From NCBI GenBank assembly GCA_007134675.1, contig SLKJ01000160.1:1-53596 (forward strand): a stretch of DNA of 53,596 nt, in the 5' to 3' direction. Shown here in pieces: positions 8,204-17,335 of the stretch. The DNA comes from Bacteroidales bacterium. Lineage in GTDB: Bacteria; Bacteroidota; Bacteroidia; Bacteroidales; PUMT01. Each line of letters begins with the position of its first letter. Positions within the stretch are counted from its first letter, which is position 1. Made by a program: the position numbers and the translations under genes. The notes under the pieces were generated by a model that was not told where the DNA came from, did not search any database, and was given only the letters and a program-made list of their open reading frames with translations.

Positions 8204-9715
8204 ATGTCATCAGAAAACTTAAAAGACCAGACAGCAAGGAAAACCGGAACAGCCGAAGGCCCTGATTCAGACAGATCAAAAGTAATAAAGAGGTTTACAG
8301 GTATGGGGGGGGGACTGTTGCTCTTTGTTATAATGATAGCCAGTCCATCGCCCGAAGGGCTCAGCCAGGAGGGCTGGTACACTGCAGCAATCGCGCTGCT
8401 TATGGCGGTCTGGTGGACAACAGAGGTAATACCAATTCCTGCAACCGCTCTCCTGCCGCTGGTTCTTTTCCCGGTTTTCAATATCTCAGGCATAAGTGCA
8501 ACAGCCACACCCTATGCCAATCCCATGATTTTTCTTTTTATGGGAGGATTTATCCTGGCCATAGGTATGCAGGAATGGGGACTCCACAGGAGGATAGCCC
8601 TGAATATTATTTATTTTATAGGTTCCAAACCAAGAAGTATAATTCTTGGATTTATTATATCCACTGCATTTATGAGTATGTGGGTCAGTAATACCGCTGC
8701 CACAATGATGATGCTGCCCATCGCCCTGTCAGTTATTGAACTTACAAAGGGCCTTGATAACAGCCGTCAGGACACGATTCAGTACAACAATTTTGCCGTG
8801 GCCCTGATGCTTGCAATTGCTTTTGCTGCTAATCTCGGGGGACTCGGGACGGTTATTGGCACACCGACCAATGCTCTTCTGATAGGTTTTGTAGCAGAAT
8901 CATACAATGTTGAAATATCGTTCATGGAGTGGATGCTGATCGGGATACCGCTTGTTTTGCTCGGATTGCCTTTGATTTTCGTTTCCCTTACATATATCAC
9001 CTTCCCTGTGCGCTTTAAAAGCCTGCCCGGAGGCCGGGAATATATTGCCAGGGAGGTAAAGGGCCTTGGCAGTTTCAGCAGGGGGGAGATAATGGTCGCG
9101 GTCATATTCGGATTTATTGCATTCTTATGGATGACCCGGCCGCTTATTGAAACCTGGCTGCCCGGGATATCAGATGCCGGGATTGCTATTTTTGGTGCCC
9201 TGCTTATGTTTCTCAGTCCCCTGAGCTTCAAAACAGGCAAATTTCTGCTTACGTGGAAAGCAGCATCAAAGCTTCCCTGGGGCATTCTAATTCTTTTTGG
9301 CGGTGGACTAACCCTGGCAGGCGCGATTCAACGTACGGGACTGGCTGAATGGATCGGCGGGTATTTTACCGGATTAAGTGGTCTGCCCTTTGTGTTTGTT
9401 ATTTTTATTGTGACGGGAGTCGTTATAATATTTACCAATCTTGCCAGTAACTCAGCTACTGCAGCAGCATTCCTGCCGGTAATGGGTTCTGTTGCGATCG
9501 GAATGGGTGAGGATCCTCTTCAGCTGGCAATTCCCGTGGCAGTTGCCGCAAGCTGTGCATTTATGTTCCCGGTTGCGACGCCTCCAAATGCCATTGTCTA
9601 TGGAAGCGGAGTCATGACAATACCCCAGATGGTGAGAGCAGGATTATGGTTAAACCTTCTTTTTACCCTGCTCATTACCCTGCTTACACGTTACCTTTTT
9701 GTGTTATTTTTTTAA
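8204..9715 (+). CDS. SLC13/DASS-family sodium:anion symporter
   Basis: A 503-residue polytopic inner-membrane protein of the divalent anion:Na+ symporter family, which takes up dicarboxylates, citrate or sulfate with sodium. It shows about a dozen hydrophobic segments and the two family substrate/sodium-binding repeats: SNT in MWVSNTAATMMMLPI, and its second-half counterpart NLASNSATAAAFLPV, which reads SNS instead of SNT. GTPTNALLIGF and ATPPNAIVYGSG also fit. A ~30-residue hydrophilic N-terminus precedes the first segment. It closes the cassette (47 bp after the SDR), so its anion is probably the cassette substrate or a product of it; that link is inference. Confidence 0.9.
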   Translation: MSSENLKDQTARKTGTAEGPDSDRSKVIKRFTGMGGGLLLFVIMIASPSPEGLSQEGWYTAAIALLMAVWWTTEVIPIPATALLPLVLFPVFNISGISATATPYANPMIFLFMGGFILAIGMQEWGLHRRIALNIIYFIGSKPRSIILGFIISTAFMSMWVSNTAATMMMLPIALSVIELTKGLDNSRQDTIQYNNFAVALMLAIAFAANLGGLGTVIGTPTNALLIGFVAESYNVEISFMEWMLIGIPLVLLGLPLIFVSLTYITFPVRFKSLPGGREYIAREVKGLGSFSRGEIMVAVIFGFIAFLWMTRPLIETWLPGISDAGIAIFGALLMFLSPLSFKTGKFLLTWKAASKLPWGILILFGGGLTLAGAIQRTGLAEWIGGYFTGLSGLPFVFVIFIVTGVVIIFTNLASNSATAAAFLPVMGSVAIGMGEDPLQLAIPVAVAASCAFMFPVATPPNAIVYGSGVMTIPQMVRAGLWLNLLFTLLITLLTRYLFVLFF

Positions 9716-9852
9716 ACGGTTGGCTGTTATTTTGCTATAATCCTGGTCATTCCCATAACCCTTGTAATGTAATGAGTTCCCGGTACTTCCTCTATAAACT
9801 GTTTTCTGAATGTAAACAATACTGATCGGAAGTAAGTAAACAGAGCTTTTTC

Positions 9853-11481
9853 TTAGTTTAATTCAAATAGGAGCCATTGATAAGGATCCAGTATTATATC
9901 AACAGGTTCCGAGGGCAGTTCTATTATGAACTCATGCCTTCTGAAAACAATTTCGAAGGTATGATCCTTACTGGTTCCATCATCAAAAATAAACCTAATA
10001 TCAAGGGGAAAAGTAAAGGCTATTTTATGTTGCTGCATCTGAACAAGCTCAATAGCGAGACGGCCGTTACTGAATTGAGTTTTAAATGATAATACCGGAT
10101 GACCGGCTGAATAAAGCCAGTCATCTGCAAATTGCTTCAGATCCATGCCTGTTAACTCTTCAAGTACCTCAATGAAATCATCTGTGCCGGCATAACCGGA
10201 CTTATAACGGTCATAAAACTCCCTGAGTCCCTTTAATAACATTTCGTCACCGATCTTTCGCCTGAGCATATGCAGTACCCATGATCCTTTCTGATATGAG
10301 TTCGGATTAAGCAGGTCGGTATAATTATCTGCGTGATGATCAACAATGGGAGCAAGGCTCTCCCTTGAGTATTCAATTATCCTGTCACGATGTGAGGCAA
10401 GTCTTTCCTGGTATTTTACACTGTCATATATCTGTTTAACATACCAGTCCGTCAGCCAGGTTGCAATTCCCTCACTGAGCCATATATGCGGCCAGTCTTT
10501 TTCAGAGAGTGAGTTTCCAAACCATTGATGGGCCATTTCATGTACAATTAGCTTTTCTATGGAATTGTTGCCTGCAACTGCCCTCTCATGGTAGAAAATA
10601 TTTCCTGCATTTTCCATACCTCCATAGCGGGTTGTCGATTGCACGTTTGCAATCTTTTCGAACGGATATGGGGCTATCATATCTGAAAAGAACCTGAGAA
10701 TTTCCGGTGTTCCTGAAAAAGCTCTGAAACCATTTTCCATGTTTTGGGGATATACCCAGTTAGACCAGGGTATACCGTCAATATCTCCGGGATACTCAAC
10801 AGCAAAACCTGCAGCAGCGAATACCATGACTTTAGTGGGGATTGGAATGTCGGTGGACCAGTAGTGGGCCGTCCTTTTCCCCGGAAGGTTTATCTTCTTT
10901 ATGAGATTTCCTGTGGCTATAACCTGGTAATGTGCGGGTGCAGTTATGGTAAAGTCTACCTTTGACCTGAAAGAAGGATGGTCAGTGCAGGGAAACCATT
11001 TATGGGCATGGTTTGGCCAGTTTTCAGCAAAAAAGGTTCTTTCTCCGTACATGTTTTTTGATATGATCAATCCGTTTTCAACGGTTCCCCGGTAGAAAAC
11101 TTTGTATACCGGGTTCCCCAATGTATCATAACTATAAACCGGAAGAGTCAGGATGTTATCTTTATGATCATGGTCTATGAGTATGCCGTTTTTCAATACA
11201 CTGTCAACTTTCACACCGATACCCTCGTTATTTACTGATGCCAGGTCGAGGAATATTCTTTCAACCTGGTTTTTCAGGATTATTTCAAGGCCTGTTACCC
11301 CGTTAATAATATTGGATGTATCATTTATCTCCAGGTTAATTCTGTACCTGTGAACATTAAAGGAATCATGTCGCTGAAGTCGCTCCTGTGAATCTGCAGG
11401 TATGGTAATAACCACCAGCAGAATAACAGGCAACAGCTTGTAAATCAAATTTATTTTCTCAATTAATTTATCCGGTAACAT
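9853..11481 (-). CDS. M1-family zinc aminopeptidase, secreted
   Basis: A 542-residue M1 (gluzincin) metallopeptidase. It has the zinc motif HEMAHQW (HExxH) followed 18 residues later by the third ligand Glu in LSEGIATW. The exopeptidase motif equivalent to GAMEN reads YGGMEN. The N-terminus has a hydrophobic segment (LLPVILLVVITIPADSQ) consistent with a Sec signal, so it acts in the periplasm or outside. At 542 residues it lacks the large C-terminal helical domain of PepN-type enzymes, as in short Bacteroidota M1 proteins. It lies 63 bp downstream of the TonB-dependent receptor on the same strand, so the two may be co-transcribed. Confidence 0.9.
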   Translation of the reverse strand: MLPDKLIEKINLIYKLLPVILLVVITIPADSQERLQRHDSFNVHRYRINLEINDTSNIINGVTGLEIILKNQVERIFLDLASVNNEGIGVKVDSVLKNGILIDHDHKDNILTLPVYSYDTLGNPVYKVFYRGTVENGLIISKNMYGERTFFAENWPNHAHKWFPCTDHPSFRSKVDFTITAPAHYQVIATGNLIKKINLPGKRTAHYWSTDIPIPTKVMVFAAAGFAVEYPGDIDGIPWSNWVYPQNMENGFRAFSGTPEILRFFSDMIAPYPFEKIANVQSTTRYGGMENAGNIFYHERAVAGNNSIEKLIVHEMAHQWFGNSLSEKDWPHIWLSEGIATWLTDWYVKQIYDSVKYQERLASHRDRIIEYSRESLAPIVDHHADNYTDLLNPNSYQKGSWVLHMLRRKIGDEMLLKGLREFYDRYKSGYAGTDDFIEVLEELTGMDLKQFADDWLYSAGHPVLSFKTQFSNGRLAIELVQMQQHKIAFTFPLDIRFIFDDGTSKDHTFEIVFRRHEFIIELPSEPVDIILDPYQWLLFELN

Positions 11482-11544
11482 AAATTCAGGTTCCCTTGGA
11501 AAATTAAAACGGTTAAGTTACGAAAAATAATATAGTTGGCAATT

Positions 11545-13839
11545 TCAGTTAAACAGGTAGCTGACTTTTATTCCTGCAGAATAATTTACCGGATTGCCGG
11601 GATAATAATACCTTGGAGGTCTGTTATTAAAACTGGGGGCATTGACAAGTATCATTGAGGCATATTTTTCATTGAAAATATTTTGGACGGAAATCCAGAT
11701 ATCAGCCTTGAAATTGTCTGATAATTTACGTTTAAGTCCCCCCGTTATCCCGGTCAGCCGATATGAATCCGAATAAAGACTGTTCTTATCATTCATTGGC
11801 ATTTTCCCTACATTTCTGAAATTTATTACAGTGTACAGTCCCCCCTGCAAAGCTCCATAAATTCCTGCGTTAAAAACCCGGTCGGGAATACCCGGCAGAT
11901 AACTGCCGGAATAATCAATCCCTTGATCAATAAAATCGGTAAAACGGAAATTATTAATTGTCAGATTGGGACTTATTGTCAGATTATCCGGCTGCCACCA
12001 GGAACCTGATGTTGCTGCATCACTGTCGAAAAGGACCAGCTGAAACTCAAGCTCTACTCCCCAATGCACAGATTCACCTGCATTTTTACCAACCCATGCA
12101 TCTTCACTTATCCTTTCGGCAACAAGAAGATCAGTAATCTTCATTCTGTAAATATTCATATCGTAAAAAAGGCTGTGCTCAAAAAGATTTCCCCTCAGGC
12201 CGCCTTCAATGTTCCAGCTCTTTTCGGGCTTTATATCTGTGTTTATGAATCCTTCAGGCGTAAGTGTTTCTGAGAGGGAAGGCGGAGAGAAACCGTGGCT
12301 GACAGTCATGAACACCGAGTTGCTTTTATAAAACCGGTAATTTGCGCTTAAACGCGGAGATATTATCTTTCCATATCTGTATTTTCCTGATCTATCCTGA
12401 GACCCCTCTCTGAAAAGATCCTTATAATCTGTGCTGCTTGAATTAATGTTTAAACCGGCTGACATATTAAGCCGGTAAAGGTCAAGGTCTAACTGAGTAA
12501 AGATGTTATAATAAAAAATCTTCTCCCTGTGATCACTTTTCATTGTTCCCCTTTCACCGAGTCCGCCGATATTCTCATATGAACTGTATTTATAGTTCTC
12601 CGTGTAAAGTTCTCCTCCGCCCAGTATTTGCCATGAACCCGCCGGAAAGGTTTCTGAATATGAGAGCCTGAATCTTGTTCCTCCACTGTATCTGTATTCG
12701 TTAAGAACATCAAAAGGGCGCATCTCTTTTTCTTCATGCAATGTTGAAAACAAACTCAGATCGGCTGACAATGAAGGGGTGAAATTGTAACCGGATGATA
12801 TTCCAGCAAGCAGCTTATCATAATCTTCATATCCTCTTGTCTGCAGCCAGTTCTGCGCAGCAGATCTGGGTTCGGTTACATAAGTCATGCTGTCTATAGA
12901 ACTGGGAATATGAGACTTCAGGCTTGTGTAGGCCAAAAGGAAAGTTATGTCTGTATTATCACTTAAACCTGCCCTGGATATTAAATTAAACCCGTCTCTT
13001 CTGTACTGGTTATTTTGACGGTAACCGTTGCTTTGGGTATGATTATACTGCATGTTTATTCCAAATTTTTCGCCTCCTGTTTCAATTCCTATAGTATTTC
13101 TGAAGAGATCCCATGATCCTGCATGAAAACTGTTTGTTACGGCTGCAGGTCGATTTGCCGGGTCTTTCGCTGAAATTATTATTGTACCACCTAACCCGGC
13201 GCCATAAATACTTGTTGCAGGTCCCTTGATAACCTCAATCCTTTCCATAAATGAGGGGTCTATATCTTCAACTATGCTTATACCCGATCCATTGGTAAGT
13301 GGAATATTATTGAGAAAGGCTCTTACTTTACCGGTTGCATAGGGCACCCTGGCTCCGATTCCTCTGATTGTTATACGGCTTGTATTCAGAGCTCCCGAAT
13401 GTGCAAAAATTCCAGGTGCCTGGTTTAATACCGGTACAACTGTTACCGGATTTTCTCTCTCTATCTGACCGGACTGAATCAGTGAAACTGATCCGGGGAC
13501 ATCCAGAATTCGGCGTGACCTTGCGTAGGCTTCTACAACAACTTCCTGTAGCTCAATAAATTTCGGTTCAAGAGAAAAAATGTAATACTCTTTATCTTCT
13601 GTGATTTCTGTCTTTTTAGTTTTGTATCCTATGGCGGTAATAGTTATCCTTCCTGTTATTTCTGTTTCAAAGCGGCCATCTTCACTGCTTATTATCCCTT
13701 TTACTGTACCCCGGTGTATTATGGCAGCTCCGGGTACCGGTTTGCCCGTTTCAGCATCAATAATCTGCCCCCTTACAAGGGGAAATATCTCCTGCTGAAT
13801 CAGGAAAGCTGATAATGTGATTACAAATAGTCTTATCAT
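11545..13839 (-). CDS. TonB-dependent outer-membrane receptor with carboxypeptidase-like N-terminal domain
   Basis: A 764-residue TonB-dependent receptor. After a signal peptide (MIRLFVITLSAFLIQQ) comes a carboxypeptidase-D regulatory-like domain (VRGQIIDAETGKPVPGA), then the plug (VPVLNQAPGIFAHSG, RITIRGIG, IEVIKGPATSIYGAGLGG) and a beta-barrel ending SYLFN with a terminal aromatic-polar pattern. It transports a ligand across the outer membrane using TonB energy. There is no SusD partner. Its size and isolated genomic setting fit a siderophore/metal-type receptor more than a glycan one, but the ligand is unproven. A perfect inverted repeat lies ~40-60 bp upstream of the start. Confidence 0.93.
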   Translation of the reverse strand: MIRLFVITLSAFLIQQEIFPLVRGQIIDAETGKPVPGAAIIHRGTVKGIISSEDGRFETEITGRITITAIGYKTKKTEITEDKEYYIFSLEPKFIELQEVVVEAYARSRRILDVPGSVSLIQSGQIERENPVTVVPVLNQAPGIFAHSGALNTSRITIRGIGARVPYATGKVRAFLNNIPLTNGSGISIVEDIDPSFMERIEVIKGPATSIYGAGLGGTIIISAKDPANRPAAVTNSFHAGSWDLFRNTIGIETGGEKFGINMQYNHTQSNGYRQNNQYRRDGFNLISRAGLSDNTDITFLLAYTSLKSHIPSSIDSMTYVTEPRSAAQNWLQTRGYEDYDKLLAGISSGYNFTPSLSADLSLFSTLHEEKEMRPFDVLNEYRYSGGTRFRLSYSETFPAGSWQILGGGELYTENYKYSSYENIGGLGERGTMKSDHREKIFYYNIFTQLDLDLYRLNMSAGLNINSSSTDYKDLFREGSQDRSGKYRYGKIISPRLSANYRFYKSNSVFMTVSHGFSPPSLSETLTPEGFINTDIKPEKSWNIEGGLRGNLFEHSLFYDMNIYRMKITDLLVAERISEDAWVGKNAGESVHWGVELEFQLVLFDSDAATSGSWWQPDNLTISPNLTINNFRFTDFIDQGIDYSGSYLPGIPDRVFNAGIYGALQGGLYTVINFRNVGKMPMNDKNSLYSDSYRLTGITGGLKRKLSDNFKADIWISVQNIFNEKYASMILVNAPSFNNRPPRYYYPGNPVNYSAGIKVSYLFN

Positions 13840-13879
13840 TAATGATCCATCTATCTCTTATGACAAATCAGAATTATCA

Positions 13880-13898
13880 ATTGTTTGATACAAACAAT
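13880..13898. promoter_or_regulatory. Perfect inverted repeat upstream of the TonB receptor (candidate operator)
   Basis: ATTGTTTG, a 3-bp ATA spacer, and CAAACAAT form a perfect 8-3-8 palindrome 41-59 bp upstream of the receptor start codon. Its placement suits an operator for a dimeric regulator, and the TTTG on the receptor strand may also serve as a -33 element. No regulator can be named. Confidence 0.4.
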
Positions 13899-13982
13899 AA
13901 AGATGATAAATAGTTTGGCAGTAATTAGACGTTTTCTGTGGTCAGAAAGAATTAATAAGGGTCAGGGCTGTTTGTTATTAAT

Positions 13983-14687
13983 TCAGATGAGATTTTTAGA
14001 TTCCATCATATTGATTATGGCTTCTATTATTTCATTTTCGGTAAGTGACATCCGGTTAAAAATGACATCAAACCATGTATAATCGGTATTTCTGCCTTCA
14101 AATGATTCTCTGAACTTTTCTCTTTTTTTGTCCATTTCAATAACTGACTTCCTTGCATCTGGAAATGACAGGTCGTAGCGTTCACTTATCATAAGGCTAC
14201 GCCATTCCAGAGGTGCTTCAAGACTGACATGCAGAGATTTCATAATGTCTTTCGTCAGGACCACTCCTGCCCGGCCGATAATAATTATGTTCCCTTCCGA
14301 GGCAATCGATCTTATAACATCACCTATTGTTTTTCTTATTTTGCGGTCGCTTTTGTAATATTTATTTGCATATGATGCGAATATGTCTCCAAGGGCATTC
14401 CTTTCCTGATATTTAAACACATATGCAATTTCTGATGGTTTAACATTAAGTTCCCTGGCAGCTTTTTCCAGCAGTTCTTTATTTATATAATCCCATTCCC
14501 TGAAATTTTCCTTCTCGCGGGTTCGCTTATTTATCTCATCAACAAGTTTCTGGGTTAGTCGCCGTGCTGAGCACCCGCTTTGTCTGGAAATAGTGACAAC
14601 AGGTCCGGGTTCTTTCGGGGGTACAACATCCTTTCCTTCGGCTTCCTTCAGGCGCCGGTTCAGATAATTAAACAGTATATCGGACAT
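13983..14687 (-). CDS. Cytidylate kinase-like family protein
   Basis: A 234-residue protein of the cytidylate-kinase-like (Cytidylate_kin2) family, P-loop proteins related to CMP kinase. The N-terminal VVTISRQSGCSARRLTQKL occupies the P-loop position, though it reads as a weak Walker A. Later segments NIIIIGRAGVVLTKDI and LHVSLEAPLEWR match the core and LID region of this family. The genuine function of the family in Bacteroidota is unclear; phosphorylation of a nucleotide or related small molecule is inferred from the fold. It lies upstream of the TonB receptor on the same strand (143 bp gap) and faces away from the PiT transporter across a 407-bp region. Confidence 0.82.
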   Translation of the reverse strand: MSDILFNYLNRRLKEAEGKDVVPPKEPGPVVTISRQSGCSARRLTQKLVDEINKRTREKENFREWDYINKELLEKAARELNVKPSEIAYVFKYQERNALGDIFASYANKYYKSDRKIRKTIGDVIRSIASEGNIIIIGRAGVVLTKDIMKSLHVSLEAPLEWRSLMISERYDLSFPDARKSVIEMDKKREKFRESFEGRNTDYTWFDVIFNRMSLTENEIIEAIINMMESKNLI

Positions 14688-15094
14688 TTTGTAGAGGTTT
14701 CAGGTCATAAATTATCTATTTGTAAACAGTTCTAAATATACAAAAAACCTTTTAACACGATACTTTTTTGTAGTAATTTGAATTCAAAGTTCATATATTT
14801 TGAGAAAATGCAGCATTTCGTAAAGTCAGTTTTGTAATATATATTTACAGTAATCGTCTAATTTACAATTGATTTATTCCTCAAATATCAATTTCATGTT
14901 ATGTCTGTTTGTATTGACAGGCAGAAAGATTTAATATTTGTATTGTTGGCAGATAATTAATTATTTTGTTTTTTGTGCAGGTAATAATATATTTAAATAA
15001 TAATTCATCGATAATATGTTTGTTGTAAGAGAATATTATACAGGCTGTTATTTTATGTGTGATAAGTTATTGAGACGGAATTAAATAAAGGACA
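14688..15094. other. 407-bp AT-rich divergent intergenic region, no gene seen
   Basis: This stretch separates the leftward cytidylate-kinase-like gene from the rightward PiT transporter. It is strongly AT-rich with stops in all frames and no convincing tRNA, small ORF or terminator hairpin. A TAnnTTTG-type -7 element (TATGTTTG, 15015-15022) points toward the PiT gene, but a TTTG at the proper spacing is not evident, so the promoter call is weak. Confidence 0.5.
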
Positions 15095-16129
15095 TTGTAC
15101 AGCGAATTATTATTACCACTGATTACTGCGATGTTTCTCGCAGTAAATATGGGTGCCAGCGGAACGGCACCCTCCTTTTCTGCATCCTACGGAGCCAATA
15201 TCATAAAAAGGCTGGCAATTCCCGGTGTATTCGGCCTCTTTGTTCTTTTGGGTGCTATAGTTGCCGGTAAACAGGTAGGGGTTACAATGGGTAAAGAGCT
15301 TATTCCTCCGGAAATGCTCACTCCTGATGTTTTAACCATTGTGTTGTTCTCAGTTGGCCTTTCCCTCCTCATTTCCAATTACCTTGCTGTTCCTCAATCG
15401 ACAAGTCAGGCCACAGTATTTGCAATCTGCGGTCCGGCAATATTCTATAACCAGCTCAATTCTCCCAAACTCCTATTTGAAATAATTCCCACATGGTTTT
15501 TATTGCCGGTTGTTTCATTTGTAATTACACTTCTGATTGGAAAATTGCTTTACAAACGCATAAGGGACTCTAAATCAGTTGATTACAGTAAGGTGTCAAA
15601 TCATATTGCATTAAAAATACTGGTGTTGCTGTCATCCTGTTATGTTGCTTTTGCAATTGGGGCCAATAATGTTGCCAATGCCTCCGGGCCTATTGCATCA
15701 ATGGTTTTGAATGAACTGGGCATTGATGCAACCAGTGAGGATAATTTCATAATGATAATAACGGTCACCACTCTCATTATTGCACCCTGTTTTGCCATCG
15801 GAAGCTCCTTATTCGGATACAGGCTGCTACAGTCCACCGGAAAAGGAATAGTCGAATTCGGTCTTGTCGGAGCTTCACTGATTTCAATTGTTACTGCAAC
15901 CCTTCTTTTGCTTGCTTCAATAACAAGAGGCATACCTACTTCACTTGTACAATTGAACACATTTGCCATTATAGCAGTCGGCATATCCAAAATTGGATGG
16001 AAAAAGGTAATAGTCGACAGAACAGTGCGGAAATTCTGGATCGTATGGATCATTGCCCCGGTTTTTGCATTGATTCTTTCGTATACTCTTACTGCACTTG
16101 CTCATCGCTATGGTATTATATTTTTCTGA
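15095..16129 (+). CDS. PiT-family inorganic phosphate (or sulfate) permease
   Basis: A 344-residue membrane protein of the PiT family, ion-coupled carriers of phosphate; CysP-type members carry sulfate. The C-terminal half has the signature FAIGANNVANASGPIASM. The matching N-terminal repeat is degenerate (AVNMGASGTAPSFSASYGAN). About ten hydrophobic segments are visible. The only usable start is a TTG at 15095, because an in-frame stop lies at 15086-15088 and the next Met would cut into the first helix. There is no clear ribosome binding site. Sulfate versus phosphate cannot be decided here; no phoU-like gene adjoins it. Confidence 0.85.
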   Translation: MYSELLLPLITAMFLAVNMGASGTAPSFSASYGANIIKRLAIPGVFGLFVLLGAIVAGKQVGVTMGKELIPPEMLTPDVLTIVLFSVGLSLLISNYLAVPQSTSQATVFAICGPAIFYNQLNSPKLLFEIIPTWFLLPVVSFVITLLIGKLLYKRIRDSKSVDYSKVSNHIALKILVLLSSCYVAFAIGANNVANASGPIASMVLNELGIDATSEDNFIMIITVTTLIIAPCFAIGSSLFGYRLLQSTGKGIVEFGLVGASLISIVTATLLLLASITRGIPTSLVQLNTFAIIAVGISKIGWKKVIVDRTVRKFWIVWIIAPVFALILSYTLTALAHRYGIIFF

Positions 16130-16194
16130 TAACTTTTTCTGCTTGATTACGTTATTATACTTTGAATTGATTTTATTTTCTTAAGTATTAAATA

Positions 16195-17265
16195 ATGGGA
16201 GGATTAACAGAAAAAGATAAAAAATCCGGATTTTTGCCAAAAATAATACTTTATTCAACTCTTATTCTGCTTTTGTCGGCGGCAGTTTCGGGTCTTATGC
16301 TGTGGAACGTTGCATTCCGGCCAACTGTAACCACTGGTCAGGACATATGGGTCGATATACACATCCCTACAGGTTCCGGGTTTGATGAAGTTATTGATAT
16401 GCTGGAAGAAAAGGGACTGATAGAAAACAGATCAACTCTGGAATGGCTTGCAATCCGCAAAAACTACCCGAATAACATTAACCCGGGCCGTTACAGGCTT
16501 GAAAAAGGCATGAGCAACAATGAACTGGTCAATATGCTGCGGTCAGGAAACCAGCAACCCGTTAATCTGGTCTTTAACAGTAACAGAAGAATTGAAAACA
16601 TTGCTTCAGTTGTTGCACGCCAGATAGAGGCAGATTCATCTGATATAGTTAACCTGGCCGGTGATACTGATTTTCTGGAATCTCTGGGTTTTGACAAGGA
16701 GGGCATTCCGGCATTATTCATACCAAACACCTATGAATTTTTCTGGAATACCTCTGCTGAACAGTTTTACAGACGTATGAAAATTGAGTATGAAAGATTC
16801 TGGAATGGGGACAGGGATTCAAGGAGAAATTCTTTGGGACTGACACGCTTGCAGGTAAGCACACTGGCCTCCATTGTAGATGAGGAAACTGTTAAAAGTG
16901 AAGAGATGCCCGTAATTGCCGGTGTTTATCTGAACCGTCTGAACAGGGGAATGCGTTTACAGGCTGATCCGACAATAAAATATGCATTAGGAGATTTTAC
17001 CGTCAATCGTATCCTGAAAGTGCATCTTGAAATAGACTCTCCCTTTAATACCTATAAGTATTCCGGACTACCACCTGGTCCTATTATAATACCCTCTGTG
17101 CACTCAATAGATGCAGTTCTGAATGCAAATGAGCATAATTATCTGTATTTCTGTGCCAGGGAAGATTTTTCAGGATATCACAGATTTGCCCGGACCCTTT
17201 CTGAACATAACCGCAATGCAAGATTATACCAGAATGCACTAAATAAGAGACGGATATTTCAATAG
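16195..17265 (+). CDS. mltG: Endolytic peptidoglycan transglycosylase MltG
   Basis: A 356-residue single-pass membrane protein of the MltG (YceG-like) family, which cleaves nascent glycan strands in the periplasm and sets their length. The N-terminus is cytoplasmic and charged, followed by one transmembrane segment (~residues 19-40), a LysM-like region, and the catalytic domain. Family motifs are FIPNTYEFFW, LASIVDEETVKSEEMP (residues ~224-239, containing the catalytic Glu region), YLNRL, MRLQADPTIKYALG, YKYSGLPPGPI and YLYFCAR. Length is usual for the family. It is followed 70 bp later by a phosphohexomutase on the same strand. Confidence 0.95.
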   Translation: MGGLTEKDKKSGFLPKIILYSTLILLLSAAVSGLMLWNVAFRPTVTTGQDIWVDIHIPTGSGFDEVIDMLEEKGLIENRSTLEWLAIRKNYPNNINPGRYRLEKGMSNNELVNMLRSGNQQPVNLVFNSNRRIENIASVVARQIEADSSDIVNLAGDTDFLESLGFDKEGIPALFIPNTYEFFWNTSAEQFYRRMKIEYERFWNGDRDSRRNSLGLTRLQVSTLASIVDEETVKSEEMPVIAGVYLNRLNRGMRLQADPTIKYALGDFTVNRILKVHLEIDSPFNTYKYSGLPPGPIIIPSVHSIDAVLNANEHNYLYFCAREDFSGYHRFARTLSEHNRNARLYQNALNKRRIFQ

Positions 17266-17335
17266 TTTTTTTTATCTTTATTTATCGTAAGCGGATTATT
17301 GTTTATCGATAATATTTTTTTCGAATACCTTATTT

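Noticed and set aside
14895-14940. TTTG and AATATTTG as a promoter for the PiT gene
   Set aside because: The -7 match is off by one base and lies over 150 bp from the start; not convincing.
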